NCBI GenBank assembly: GCA_004352715.1
Contig: SCFE01000011.1
Coordinates: 1,559,042 to 1,623,041, forward strand
DNA from: Hofstenia miamia
Lineage: Eukaryota > Xenacoelomorpha > Acoela
Direction: 5' to 3'
Length of the DNA: 64,000 bases
The notes beneath the pieces were generated by a model. It worked only from the letters and a program-made list of their open reading frames with translations. It searched no databases and had not been told where the DNA came from. A program made the translations under genes and the position numbers. This document shows, piece by piece, positions 44,828 to 56,492 of the stretch; the stretch's first letter is position 1, and every line of letters begins with the position of its first letter.

Positions 44828-45552
44828 ATGCAATCAGTAACACAACTTGGATACCCCATGCACTACTATTTTTTAGTCAATAAATGTATTCAAAGTAACT
44901 GGATTGTTACAACAAAAGAGAATTCAATAGTTAGTAGAGAAATCAGTCTACACTTAATGATAGTGCACCACCAGGACCAAGAATCACAACTGATATTGAA
45001 AACCACTACAAACAATTTCAAAATAATGACTAAGAAAGGAAGGAAAGGCAGTACAAAAAAGACAGCGCCCAGAGTGGTAACCCTAGAGCATCATGCTCAA
45101 CATCCCACTCTGAAGACACAGATTTGTCCCCCATGACAGAGTTACAAATATTACAAATGTCCCCTGAAACAAACCCCTGAGAAATTTTTGAAATGTTGAG
45201 GAAGAGCAATGAAACAGAGACATTGTTGAAAAATGAAATAGGGCAATTAATGGAGAAAGTTCAACAGATGGAACAGCAAAGTGAAAACATGCTGATTCAA
45301 CTCAAAGTGGAGATGCAGATAAAACTAGATAGACAGAGTGAGCTATTTCAACAGGAAGTCAATACACTTACTCAGCAATTGTCAGAGTCAAACAAAAGAT
45401 TTTTAGAACAAAATCAGAAATGGGAGAAGATGTATCAGCAATTGGAAAATGAAAACAAGCAGCTAATACAGGATAATGACATACAAGCAGGAGAGCTTGA
45501 ACAACTGAAGTATAAGTCAAGATTAATACAACTAAATGAAGAAGAGAATTGA
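44828..45552 (+). pseudogene. Family L gag, N-terminal part with coiled coil
   Basis: Two frames. 44828-45136 (102 codons) is basic at its end (KKGRKGSTKKTAPR). 45193-45552 (119 codons) is an almost continuous coiled coil with heptad-like leucines and many Gln/Glu (EIGQLMEKVQQMEQQSEN, QQLENENKQLIQDNDIQAGE). The second frame is shared with the fragment at 40.2-40.6 kb. A stop and frame change separate them. Confidence 0.65.
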
Positions 45553-45859
45553 GAAAATATCCAAACATATGAAATAGAATTCCAACAAGCAAATTAGAAC
45601 AAGTCACATGCACCATCTTTATAGTGCAAACAAACAAGTATATTAAAAGTGTATGATGAAGATAATGACAATGATAAACAAAAATTCATAAATGAGATCA
45701 CAAAAGCAGCTTCAATGTGAGGAAATTGTAAAGAAGCATAGTAAGCCAAGGTACAAGAGCTTGATATTGCCACAAAATAGAACCAATGATACTATACCAT
45801 GCAAAGCAATGGAAAGGTTGATGGTTATAACCCAACATTCACAGAATGTTTGAGATTAC

Positions 45860-46490
45860 CATGGCAGAGAGGAAAGTGAAACAGAAGGCAGCAGCTCAAA
45901 GCTTCCCCTATTTCTAACAGGAATTGCATACCAACACTACTTGCTATTGGATACCAACACTAAAAGAAATTATGAACTACTAATAGGTAATTTCATAGAG
46001 TACTATGAGAATGAAAGTTTTAAAAATCAGATCATATTATTCTGAATGCTGCAAAGCTGAAGAAGAGTGACAATATACAGAACTACATCCAACAGGTCAA
46101 GAGACTCATAATGTTAAGCTTGAGGGAAAACAGATACTCTAAATACAATCTGTTTTCTCATATATGTAAGGAAATGCTGGACAGTATCAGAACACAATTT
46201 GAAATTAAGTGCAATGTGGATGATAAAATTGAAGAAATGATTCAGAAAGCAATCAACATCCAGGCAGCAATTGAAAACAATGTGCAAATTTATGAGAAGG
46301 CCACATGGCATAGAGAAGCACCAATATGGAGGATCAGCCATAAAATACAAGTGACAAGCAAGACATACAATGAAAAAAAAATGGATCATTAGAGTAAAAG
46401 GAAAAAATGGAAAGACAAAGAAAGTTAGAGAAAAGGATGTTAAATGTTACAGTTGTGGACAAAAGGGTCGTAAAAAACCTACTGTATGAA
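45860..46490 (+). pseudogene. Family L gag, capsid region and zinc-knuckle relic
   Basis: The frame 46111-46392 reads RENRYSKYNLFSHICKEMLD and DDKIEEMIQKAINIQAAIEN, a capsid C-terminal style helix region also found at 1.7 kb. At about 46440 KCYSCGQKGRKKP keeps C-x-x-C of a CCHC knuckle, but the histidine is arginine and the last cysteine is missing. It is non-functional. Confidence 0.65.
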
Positions 46491-46599
46491 ACAAATAAAT
46501 GTGATTGGAGATGAAAAAGCCTACTATGATGACAATGATTTAATAGAATCAGAAACAGAATTTAATGAAGCATCACAAACTGATAAAGAATCAGAAAAC

Positions 46600-47105
46600 T
46601 AAGTAGAGCACTGCCTCATAAAACTAACAAATTAAACATGATAATAGTGACAATCAATGGAGTGATGACAAAAGCAAAAATCAAAACAAGAGCAGTGACA
46701 TTAATAATAACTGATGAGTGTGGAACAAAACTGGGTTTTGAACAAGAAGACTTGGAAAACTTGAACAAACATTTAATTAATGTGTCAGGCAAATACATCA
46801 ATACAAAAGAGACAATAAAGTAAGTTCAAATGAAAATAGCCAGTAGAACATTTAAGCAATTGCTGGTGGTGGTGGATACACATAAAAACTTGCTACCCTA
46901 TGAGGTCATACTTGGCAACAACTTTTTAACAAAAAATGGATGCATTATAAACTATGCAAGCAGTTGGATAAAAGTGAGAGAAGAAGAGATTGAAATCAAG
47001 GAGGAAGAAGGTAAACAGAAGACAATCATTTTTGAGTTGGAGGAGGATATTCATTTGCAGCCACACCAGTCGAGACTGTTCACAATAGAAATAGAGAATC
47101 AGTGA
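46600..47105 (+). pseudogene. Family L aspartic protease relic
   Basis: Frames 46638-46823 and 46830-47105. The expected DTG site is replaced (KIKTRAVTLIITDECGTKLG). The later block LLPYEVILGNNFLTKNGCII is the conserved ILG-x-DFL region. The tail HLQPHQSRLFTIEIENQ parallels LRLEPFHWKIVNIK in the 2.3 kb relic. The catalytic aspartate is lost. Confidence 0.7.
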
Positions 47106-47330
47106 ACATAATGCCATATGAAAATAAAGGAATTAACACAAAGACAGTATCAATGCATTCAAGTGTTTGAACTGTTAAAAATGGAAAAGGGAAGATACTA
47201 ATACTGAATGCAACAAACCAGAATGGCAATGTGAAGAAATCCAATTTGAAAATATATGGAAAATACATTAAATCTAATATCAGGCTTATTTGGAGAGATC
47301 AAAGATGATGCACATGGCTGATTTGAGGGT

Positions 47331-47378
47331 TGACGAAGTTTTTGCGGGTTTTTGCGGGTTGATGAACTTTTTGCGGGT
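47331..47378. repeat. Short G-rich direct repeats (tttttgcgggt)
   Basis: Three copies of tttttgcgggt in 48 bp, at the point where gypsy similarity has ended. No function is evident. Confidence 0.6.
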
Positions 47379-47479
47379 GGATTGAATCGTGGAACATAGT
47401 TTGCAGATCGGATTGGGTTACAAACTCCTGACCTGCTTGCAACCTTGCTTCTAATTGAGGTCTATTAAAATTCCTTATA

Positions 47480-47875
47480 ATGTTTATCATTAACTATATT
47501 GATTATAAGCATTTAGTAAAAAGTTGGTTTTTTGAATGTAAAAAGGGAATTTATGTTGGGTTTTTAATCAAGACTGGGCTGAAGAGTGTCTCATTAGTCT
47601 CTGCAAGACAACGGTATATTTGCTCAGTAATTTTTGCAAAGCAGTTGAATGTGCTAAAATTTAATCATTTGTTTCTACTGAAAACTCAGTCTAATACACA
47701 AGAATCATCAGACAATTACAGTTCTCAGTTGATGACTGATTTCAAGACAGTTGAAGGCCTGTTCGGTTTGCTTTACTCACCCTCACCTTTTCTCTGTGAG
47801 ATTGAAAACAAACGAGGAACTTCAGATAGAACTGATTCAATTGTAAGCCAACGATTCTTTAAAGGTGATCTCTGA
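47480..47875 (+). CDS. Open frame of 131 codons, unknown
   Basis: From ATG at 47480 to TGA. The middle (LKFNHLFLLKTQSNTQESSD) and end (VEGLFGLLYSPSPFLCEIEN) have ordinary protein composition. There is no signal peptide, no membrane span and no recognised motif. Neither neighbour is a gene. It may be a chance frame; it is listed because it is among the longest uninterrupted frames in the non-repeat part of this region. Confidence 0.2.
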   Translation: MFIINYIDYKHLVKSWFFECKKGIYVGFLIKTGLKSVSLVSARQRYICSVIFAKQLNVLKFNHLFLLKTQSNTQESSDNYSSQLMTDFKTVEGLFGLLYSPSPFLCEIENKRGTSDRTDSIVSQRFFKGDL

Positions 47876-48059
47876 AAGTAAACTACTGTTCAATTCTATG
47901 CTTCTCTAGATTCAAAAAAAGTTCAACATCTAAAAAAATTGCCGGAAAGAAATGTGTGTTGTTTGCACCAATTTACATATGTGGGCGGCCTTTCTCGATC
48001 AGAAATGATCTGCAACTCTTTAGTCAATGCTAAAAATTGTCATAAGCAACTTGGAGTAA

Positions 48060-48610
48060 CTTGTCAATTAATTTTGACAAATTTATAATGGCAGTAGTCA
48101 GCTGAATCAATTTTCAGGTACGAGTCCTTATAGCTGAAAGCACCCCCAAACAATGGATTTTTGGGAAAATATTGGAGATGGCTTGCATATAGGCTGTCGT
48201 AAACCAATGTGAAATATTGTTTCTATGCAACAGGAACATGAAAAAAATATTTGAAAAATCCATCAAGCGACCATGTTTCACAGAAGTAAGCCCGGCTTCT
48301 TTCTGTTTTTGTTTCAATTAGTGGCACTTTTTTCGCACGTTTTTTCCAGAACCTTTGAAAGTGTCGGTACATTGTCGATGTTGAGAGAGCTTTGTTACGG
48401 GTTTCTAGAAACTTTGAGTTGAGTTCAAATGAGTGGTGGATTTCAATGGCTTTTGAAAACAATTTAGACAAAACTTTTCTGTTCATTTCCAGTTAATTTG
48501 AGAGGTCGCCCACTATTCCTTTTTTCCTTTTTAGCGCAGTCTTTTCAGTCAACTTTTTGAAGTTTCTGTAAAATGTTTTTGGAGTATATACCTGATATCA
48601 TGAGTAGTTT
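48060..48610 (-). pseudogene. Unassigned coding relic
   Basis: The minus strand gives a nearly continuous translation across small breaks: FYRNFKKLTEKTALKRKKG, MNRKVLSKLFSKAIEIHHSF, MYRHFQRFWKKRAKKVPLIE and RAYFCETWSLDGFFKYF. The basic first half and the charged second half recall a transposase, but I cannot name a family. It is broken by stops. Confidence 0.35.
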
Positions 48611-50143
48611 TGCATTCTGGGGTTCCAGTAAGGTAAAGATATTGCAGAACGTTTTTTGCATCTTGATGAAAAAAGTTTAGTGAAAATATATAGTGTCTGT
48701 CCCCATCCGTTGTGTTTACTAGTAGTTGTTGATTTTGCGTGATCGCCTAGATGTGTTCGTCCAGAGCATGGCACTTTAGTGAGATGAAAAAACTTGTGTA
48801 ATGTGGTTGAAGGATTTTTGTATTTGAAAATTTTTTTGATTTTTTTTACCAGAGCTATAGTTTTAGGAAGGTATTACCACTAATATATTGTAATATTATA
48901 CATAGCATTAAAAGTTTTTATGCTTGGATGGGTTAATATAATAGCCCTTGCCCCAGTTTTACAACTATGAACACGCGCCTGGCTTCGGACAGAATATTAA
49001 AAATTTTAGTTGGATCGGGTTTGGTGGGGTCCAATTTACCACTAATTTGCAAGGCTTGTGCTTATTTAAACTTGGGCTGCATGAGACACTGAATAGCAAC
49101 TCTGCACATCATGGGTTAATTTGAATTCTGCGATATATTACGAAAATAAATGAAAAAATATACATGTATAACTGAAACATGAAGTTAGCAAACACTGCAT
49201 ACAATACTGATAAACGACAACCGAATGGGATTTAAAAAAATGGTAGCTATCAATTACTTAAGAAATTTGTAGTTTTCTTGTTTTCTTTCGTTGGACACTT
49301 CCAACACTTCTTCCGCTTTAGTAGATTGTGAGCTTTAGAGGGGCTACCAAAGATCTCTGATGAAAAACAGCCCAAATGCTGTAGTGACAATTTAGTTGGC
49401 TTTCTTGTATTGTTTTAACCAATCATCGAGAATTTCAAGCATTTCATTATATGTAAAAATGTACCAGGTTGCTCAAATAATTACTGCTGCCGTTTGATTG
49501 TAGAAAAATCTAAAGATATGAAATATATTACCACATTCAGCTCTTAAAATAATTATTTGACCTTCTTTATTAACAACTTGATTTGTCCGCATTTTCATCA
49601 ATTTTATCCAAGCATGGAAGAAATATTGAAAGGTTTTTACATGCACACATCTATGGGGTTGGACTCGCTCGTGCAATCATGAAGATATGTGCTAAAACAT
49701 GTCTAATGCCTGAATTACATGCAAACATGAATTTATTTTCAATAAGAAATTCGATTTTTTTTAAAATTTTTCAATATATTTCCATACCTAGTGTTCAGAT
49801 AATGAGATGGTCTAATTTCAATGGTAATAACAACTATTATGAAATATTTCGACTTTTGAAGACAATCTGTGTGAGTCCCAGTCCAGCGCGCCGTTAGCAA
49901 AGTCATAGGTTGCCGCGAATTTCAGGCGAAAAAGAAAGAGGAGACAATTCTCAGTATTGTTCAGATTTGAAATATCTTCATTAGTTCGTGAATTGAAGTT
50001 CCTATTGGAAATACATGTATGATTAAAGTTTCAAAAGATATCAGATTAGATAAGTAATTATTTCATATGAGAAAATCCCTTTTTCTATCCCTGTGATCCA
50101 TGTCATACATCCAAAGACAAAGCAATGTTTCAATCAAAATGCT
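48611..50143. other. No gene recognised
   Basis: Mixed sequence without clear exons. A 104-codon frame (49583-49897) and a 67-codon minus frame (49473-49676) are unassigned. The sequence caggttgctcaaataattac at 49467 resembles a mariner-type inverted repeat, but no partner end was found. Confidence 0.4.
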
Positions 50144-50151
50144 GTTTAAAT

Positions 50152-50626
50152 TATGTCGGTGAGTTGCTCGAGTCGAGCTCAAACCGAGTTGGAAATCAAC
50201 TTGCAAATTCGAGTCGAGTTGCAATGATACCTAGACTTATCCTACTCGTTATAGTAAGCTATATATAACTGTGTTATCCTATATTGTAGAGGTAGGTGCC
50301 CGCCGGTTGAGGGGCACCGCCATCATATTTTGGTTCAGGCAGAAGAATTTGGATGTCTTATTAATCAGATTGTCTGTATGCGCATGATGAACTTTTTTGC
50401 AAATAGATAGTTTCACGATACTGCTTGTATCATATATGATTTTCACTGGGCTGTAGTCCGTATAAGATTTCTGTATGGAGTATTATACAGTCTAACCGAT
50501 CGTAGTGGATCTGCGCCGCCAATAGCTGACGGCGACGGCCACCTCTACTATATTGGTTTCTAGCACTCGAAGTTTCGATTAAATTTTTGGACCTCGACTT
50601 GAAATTCGGGTACTTGCACGACTCTA
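50152..50626. mobile_element. hAT-like non-autonomous element with 8-bp target duplication
   Basis: Flanked on both sides by GTTTAAAT (50144-50151 and 50627-50634), an 8-bp duplication as made by hAT transposases. Both ends are rich in the motif cgagtcgag. The inverted repeats are imperfect (TATGTCGGTGAGTTGC against TAGAGTCGTGCAAGTACC). No coding sequence. A second repeat is nested inside. The AT-rich duplication could be coincidental. Confidence 0.5.
50279..50560. mobile_element. Nested MITE-like repeat, GC-richer than surroundings
   Basis: Inside the hAT-like element. The ends TATTGTAGAGGTAGGTG and the reverse complement of GGCCACCTCTACTATA form an imperfect inverted repeat, followed inward by further complementary GC-rich stretches (cgccggttgag; ctgacggcgacgg). 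A flanking TA is possible. Family not assigned. Confidence 0.45.
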
Positions 50627-50634
50627 GTTTAAAT

Positions 50635-51356
50635 ATTGTTTTGATCCTGCAACAAATTCGTTTGAGCATATTAAAAAATGTCGATTTACTGAATTCTGAA
50701 ATAACTAGGATCGATGCACCTCTATTTCATACCCTAACTCGGGCTGGCAAAGCAAAGTCAGTTATTTCGCCCCTCATTTTTATGTGATCTATAGGTCAAA
50801 TTATAGAAGTTACATCCAAATTTTTCCTAACAATACATTAGGTCACCGAGTAATGTTAAACAAGCTAAGTTATGTATTAACAATTAGAAGGCTTGATACC
50901 GCAAAAATTACTCAAATATACATATTCTTATCCATATAATATCTTTAAACAAATAAAATCTTTGCAGGGTATTTTTAGATTTCTAAGAGAATTTATTCAC
51001 TGACAAAAACAAGGCACTACTTCCAATAAACCTTTGTATTAATATTTCATTATTCTCTTTTTGATTCAATATAATTTCTACCGGATTGACATCAGAAGAA
51101 TTACGAAGTGAATGTAGCCAACAAATCGCATTTTTTATTATATCATTTCCTTATGCTTTAGAGGTAATATAAAGGGTTATAAAATATTGATTTCTGAAAA
51201 AAAAATATGTATATATATTTAATCCTGGCCGATTTCCGATGTCTAAATATGCAGGCCTTATTCGCGTTTCAGGTTTTGCCAAATAAGGAACGATGAAGAC
51301 TGTGAACAACGGTATGATTAAGTTTGATAACATTTTGACCACCTGAGATACATTCT
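50635..51356. other. No gene seen
   Basis: AT-rich sequence with two frames of 63-66 codons and no recognised content. Confidence 0.5.
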
Positions 51357-52371
51357 TACTATATGTAAATACTATATGTAAATACTATATGTAAATACTA
51401 TATGTAAATACTATATGTAAATACTATATGTAAATACTATATGTAAATACTATATGTAAATACTATATGTAAATACTATATGTAAATACTATATGTAAAT
51501 ACTATATGTAAATACTATATGTAAATACTATATGTAAATACTATATGTAAATACTATATGTAAATACTATATGTAAATACTATATGTAAATACTATATGT
51601 AAATACTATATGTAAATACTATATGTAAATACTATATGTAAATACTATATGTAAATACTATATGTAAATACTATATGTAAATACTATATGTAAATACTAT
51701 ATGTAAATACTATATGTAAATACTATATGTAAATACTATATGTAAATACTATATGTAAATACTATATGTAAATACTATATGTAAATACTATATGTAAATA
51801 CTATATGTAAATACTATATGTAAATACTATATGTAAATACTATATGTAAATACTATATGTAAATACTATATGTAAATACTATATGTAAATACTATATGTA
51901 AATACTATATGTAAATACTATATGTAAATACTATATGTAAATACTATATGTAAATACTATATGTAAATACTATATGTAAATACTATATGTAAATACTATA
52001 TGTAAATACTATATGTAAATACTATATGTAAATACTATATGTAAATACTATATGTAAATACTATATGTAAATACTATATGTAAATACTATATGTAAATAC
52101 TATATGTAAATACTATATGTAAATACTATATGTAAATACTATATGTAAATACTATATGTAAATACTATATGTAAATACTATATGTAAATACTATATGTAA
52201 ATACTATATGTAAATACTATATGTAAATACTATATGTAAATACTATATGTAAATACTATATGTAAATACTATATGTAAATACTATATGTAAATACTATAT
52301 GTAAATACTATATGTAAATACTATATGTAAATACTATATGTAAATAATATATGTAAATACTAAATGTAAAT
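51357..52371. repeat. 13-bp minisatellite, about 78 units
   Basis: Tandem array of TACTATATGTAAA over about 1,015 bp. By eye, units are identical until the last three near 52340-52371, where single changes appear. Such uniformity indicates recent expansion or continuing homogenisation. Each unit has no stop-free reading across the array (TAA/TAG in repeat). Each unit junction contains GTAAATA and ATGTAAAT. Confidence 0.97.
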
Positions 52372-54265
52372 TAAAGGCTTTTGTTGATATTTGTTTTTAA
52401 AAGGCTGCGCAAACTCATGCTTAGATAGCCGTTTAGCCTTCTCTGCTGAAGGACATAACAAGAACTTTGTAAAAAGTATATGATCGATTATCTTTAATGT
52501 ACAGTCAAATCTGTAAAGTACATCTTAAATCTAAAGAGCCAACGCAATTATCATGTTAATGTTTACAATAGATCATAGGAAAAAATGAATTGAATGTTAA
52601 GTTATTGTGCGAAGAGGTATATAATATAAATAATAAAGATTTTGTAATTAACTTAATTTCAGTCACAGAAAGGTTTAGAAAGACATTATATGATGTAAGA
52701 AAAACAAGAACGGTAGTAACGAAATACAGCATTAAATAAACAAACGTGTATTAAGAATAAATATTTGTGTTATGATATTGTTAACACGATACTCTACTGC
52801 AGAGATGAAAGTAGGTTGAGCTGTGCTGTACTTGGTGCTCCTTTTTTATTTTTCATTGGAGCTGCATTTCTTTTGAATTACTTTTACTATTATAAGTAAT
52901 CTATAAGCTGTAGTAGATAGTGTGAGGAGTACAAATTTAAGAAAGAGTTTGAAATCATATCAAAATTGTCTAATTGATAAAAAAGGCAAGTAGGCGTCGT
53001 CAGGTATTTCACCACATTACTATTTTTTGTGTTTTGAAAAAATTTACGAGTGTTTTTAAGAACAAAATTTATGCTTGGTAAAAAATATTGCAAACTAAAT
53101 TATTTTCAATTGTATTAAAAGAAGTGACATCAAGCTGAGAGTGAGAAAGGTGTCCTATTATTTTCTAAAATACAAAATGTACACATGTGCAAAGAAAATT
53201 GTATATACAATTATTACAATAATTATTGTTCTTCATTATTCTGTCAATAATTCAAAAATTATAGCAATTAGTTTTTGCAAAATAAGCAACTGAAATTTGA
53301 TAAAGCAGGTCCATTAAACAATGCTTAAAGACCAAGGAATATGTATTAACTACAAACTGAAATTTTCAGGTAATTAATCAATTAAACGAAAATAGACACT
53401 GGATATGGATTCGAAAATTAATTTTATGGGCATTCATTGATCATTTTGAATCTGGAATATAGGCTGATAGAAAATTTTATTCAATCTTATTGTAAATTTC
53501 TAGTAAAATAGCATAAGATCAATAATTAACATATAATGATATTAATTTTATTCCGAAAGTCTAAGAATATTATTCTTTTGTGCCAGTTTTATGTTTGGTA
53601 GGATAATCAAAATGTTAGGCCATACTTGAAAAACCACTTGCATAGAACGCAATGCGTAATTTTCTCCTTTTCTCTCTTTACCATGGTTTCGAGTACTCTG
53701 AATGATATAAACTCGAACTTCCCAAAACTCTGAAAAGAAATCCTTAATACTCGAAATTAAACGCTATCGAAAATCCATTTGAATGTACCGTAAAAATTAA
53801 ATTATTATAAATTGTATCAATCAGAAATAATTGAACTTGCTGATGCAAGTGGGATTCGCATGCTGATGCAGTGGGAATTGCATGCGAATATGATACGATA
53901 GGATCTTGGAAGTGGGTGGTAATTAGCTTTCGATGGCATTTTTTCACTTGATCCGCCCCTCCGATGTTCTGGAAGGAAGGAATGCAGTTGTTTCTAATTT
54001 TTCTACAAACTACCTCATGTGTTAGTATGTAAATTGGATATCACCGCCACTTACTAATATACAAAAGCAGATTATAGCAATTAGTTTAAAAACTTTTAGT
54101 TATTTAAGCTTAATTTCCTGCTATTAGCTAAAATTCTATTAAAAGTGGTCACTTAAGTTTGATTAAAAAATCACTGCTCAGCATGTACATATCAGAATTC
54201 ATATTTTAAAATACCATTCAAAAACGCTTTTTCTTTTGCATCTAACTAAGAAAAAGAGAATGTAA
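52372..54265. other. No gene recognised
   Basis: AT-rich. Two 67-codon minus-strand frames (52890-53093, 53744-53947) have no similarity I can see. A small direct repeat of gctgatgca lies at 53839-53880. Sequence rich in ctcga/actcg at 53685-53755 may be a fragment of the hAT-like repeat family. Confidence 0.45.
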
Positions 54266-54541
54266 ATCCCAATAAACAATTAAATGTTTAGAAAGACGTT
54301 TAGAAGAAGTTTTAGAGCATCATTTTGTGGACACTAGATGGCATTCAGCAATGCTTAGAAATTGTTTTTTTATAAGACGTTTAGAAAACGTTTTAGAGCA
54401 TCATTTAGTGGACACTAGATGGCATTCAGCAACGTTTAGAAATGGTGTTTATAAGACCTTTAGAAGACGTACCTTAAGACGTCTTAAAACGTGTTATACC
54501 ATTATAAGACGGGTATAAAACGTTTTATTGTTTATTGGGAT
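54266..54541. mobile_element. DNA-transposon-like element with 17-bp inverted repeats and an internal 81-bp duplication
   Basis: Ends are ATCCCAATAAACAATTAAA and the reverse complement of its partner (ATCCCAATAAACAATAAAA), so inverted repeats agree at nearly all positions. Inside, 54294-54374 and 54375-54455 are two copies of an 81-bp unit (tggacactagatggcattca in each). The interior is rich in agacgttt/aaacgtct. Any target duplication is too short to see. Superfamily not assigned. Confidence 0.65.
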
Positions 54542-54800
54542 ATACTTAAAATCAATGGATATCGGATATGAATTTATATACTTAGTCAATGCAAGAATTT
54601 TCAGACTTTCATAGATGGCCTTCATTTAATATCTCAAGAAGTCTTGTGAAATCAACTGCAAAATTGTTAGACAACATGTATTTCTGATGCGATTCAAGAA
54701 TATATTTAAAGCAACTCGATAAGTTAGTAATATTTGCAAAGATATTGCTCTGATGCAGTAAAATTGGCTAAATTAGTGAAATTTTCGCATTTTTTAATAA

Positions 54801-55163
54801 TTGGCCGATCTTGACATTTTATATAGCAATTCAAACAACAGTATATTTGCAGAAAGCGCTTCACAAGCAATACTCGTACCACTCGCTAGCACGCCTCAAT
54901 TGTCAGAACGACATTTTGGACCAGAGCTTTCGCATTTCAAAAAATATTCTTTGGCTCAGCAATCGCAGATACATCTTTCTGCCCTTCAGAAGCTTGCAAA
55001 ATTTCTACTGGCAATACCGGCATTTTTGGCGTCAGTGGAGAATCTGTTGCATGATTCAGGATTATTATTAACAAAATTGGGAAAGAAATCAAAGCCAGTT
55101 GTTGCCTGCAACTCAGTATACATCAAATACTACCCGAGATTGTGGGAGGCAACGGTTATTTGA
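54801..55163 (+). pseudogene. hAT transposase C-terminal (dimerisation) domain relic
   Basis: The frame ends with QKLAKFLLAIPAFLASVENL, LHDSGLLLTKLGKKSKP and ACNSVYIKYY. This fits the hAT C-terminal pattern L..LA...L.IPA..ASVER.FS.AG.....R..L.P. The usual ERxFS is decayed to ENLLH. The N-terminal catalytic regions are not found upstream. About 280 bp downstream lies actcga-rich sequence like the ends of the non-autonomous element at 50.2 kb. Confidence 0.65.
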
Positions 55164-55439
55164 CACATAGTGCATATTCTCACTTTTGTTTATACTTTTA
55201 CATACAAGTTTATTGTGTTCTGAGTTATCTAATGCTTTAGCGTTAGAAATAATTTTCCATGTTCTTGATAATGCAAATTTTTTGCCTAATTATAAGAATT
55301 TCATACGCATCACATGGTAATCACATTAAGATTTTGTCCGAATACGATATTAATATTCTTGTTTTTTCCAACCCTCTAAATAACGATTTTTCAGTTTATG
55401 AAGCCCTGAATTATTGCAAAATAAACATTGATTTACCCA

Positions 55440-55556
55440 AACGAACTCGGAATTAGAAAAAACTCGATCGAACTCGGAATTTTCATCAAAAAATACTGGA
55501 ACTCAAACTTGAAATTTAAAAACTCGAACTCGACTCGAGAAACCTACTCTCTCCCT
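55440..55556. repeat. ACTCGA-rich repeat, possible hAT terminal region
   Basis: Repeated actcg/ctcgag words (aactcggaatt twice, cgaactcgactcgag), similar in style to the end of the element at 50152-50626. Its position after a hAT transposase relic suggests a 3' end of the same family. Confidence 0.45.
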
Positions 55557-56006
55557 TTAAGTGTTAAAAACGACTCATGAAAATCGTGGGTGTTTTACAT
55601 TTTTTCAGGGTAATTTTTCTATTGGATCCAAAGTTTAGATCAATTATGGATCGATCCATTTAATTTTTTGTGGATTGGAATGCATATGAATCAGAAAGTA
55701 TCCTAACCATGATAAACACTGGTGTTGGCATGATATTTATTGAATCATGGGCCAGTGTCGAGCCTAAGTTTTCTTAATATATTAGGTGTTCGAGTCATGA
55801 TTTCGTTCAGAAATTAGCCATTTATGCCCCTCGTCACACACACAAATATTTTATGCGACTAAGCCAGCTAGACTTGACAGCCCTAGAGAGCCCTCCTTTC
55901 TCAAAACTTTCTCGGCAAATTTCCCAATGGCAGAAATAGACTTAAATTCTGCGATTTTAGAATAACTAAACTATGCAAGGCTCTTAAAAATGCTCACATT
56001 TAGAAC
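55557..56006. other. No gene seen
   Basis: No open frame, repeat ends or RNA gene are supported in this stretch. Confidence 0.45.
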
Positions 56007-56014
56007 GCTGGGGC

Positions 56015-56382
56015 CAGACCTGTCAACGAGCCAAGCTTCTAACGAACCGAGCCGAGTTTGCACACAGTATTTGATATACAATGAGCCTAAAACGAGCCTA
56101 TTTTAGGCAAAGCAAGTTTATAGTTCTGCTTATTAATTTGATTATGGAGATTTTTCTTATTCTTTGCAGTGAGTATGCCTTTCCTATAATCTTATTTAAG
56201 AAATGTTTATTAAATAATAGAAAGAGCTATGTAAAAAATTCTTTGAGCACAGTATTTTTAAAAAAAATACCGAGCTAAAACGAGCCTCATTCAAAAATTT
56301 TATCTGACGAGCCGAGCCGAACTTACACAAAATTTAAACGAGCCGAGCCTAGCTCGAAAATGTCAGTTTGTTGACAAGTCTG
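56015..56382. mobile_element. hAT-type MITE with perfect 8-bp target duplication
   Basis: 368 bp with ends CAGACCTGTCAAC and the reverse complement of GTTGACAAGTCTG (12 of 13 paired). It is flanked by GCTGGGGC at 56007-56014 and 56383-56390. An 8-bp duplication and CAG-starting ends are standard for hAT. Both sub-terminal regions are rich in cgagccgagcc. It lies 110 bp upstream of the start codon of the PAN-domain gene, so it may lie in that gene's promoter or 5' UTR. Confidence 0.9.
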
Positions 56383-56492
56383 GCTGGGGCTAATGCAAAG
56401 AATTTATGAGATTTTCTGTATAATATGGTTTCAAAATTTATGCTAACTATGAAATTTTTGACAAACTTAGTATATTTAGACTAATTGATACA

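Larger units (their letters stand above)
44701..47290 (+). mobile_element. Family L gypsy element, gag-protease part, truncated before reverse transcriptase
   Basis: Between LTR L3 and about 47290 lie gag (44828-46490) and protease (46600-47105) relics in order. Reverse transcriptase, RNase H, integrase and the 3' LTR are absent; the sequence changes at about 47290. Frames are broken but longer than in the 1.6-5.4 kb relative, so this copy is younger. Confidence 0.8.

Noticed and set aside
49467-49680. Mariner-like element starting caggttgctcaaataattac
   Set aside because: Only one end resembles an inverted repeat; no partner, no TA pair and no transposase motif in the 67-codon minus frame.
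51357-52371. CRISPR-like regular array
   Set aside because: The 13-bp units follow each other with no spacers, in a eukaryotic setting. It is a minisatellite.
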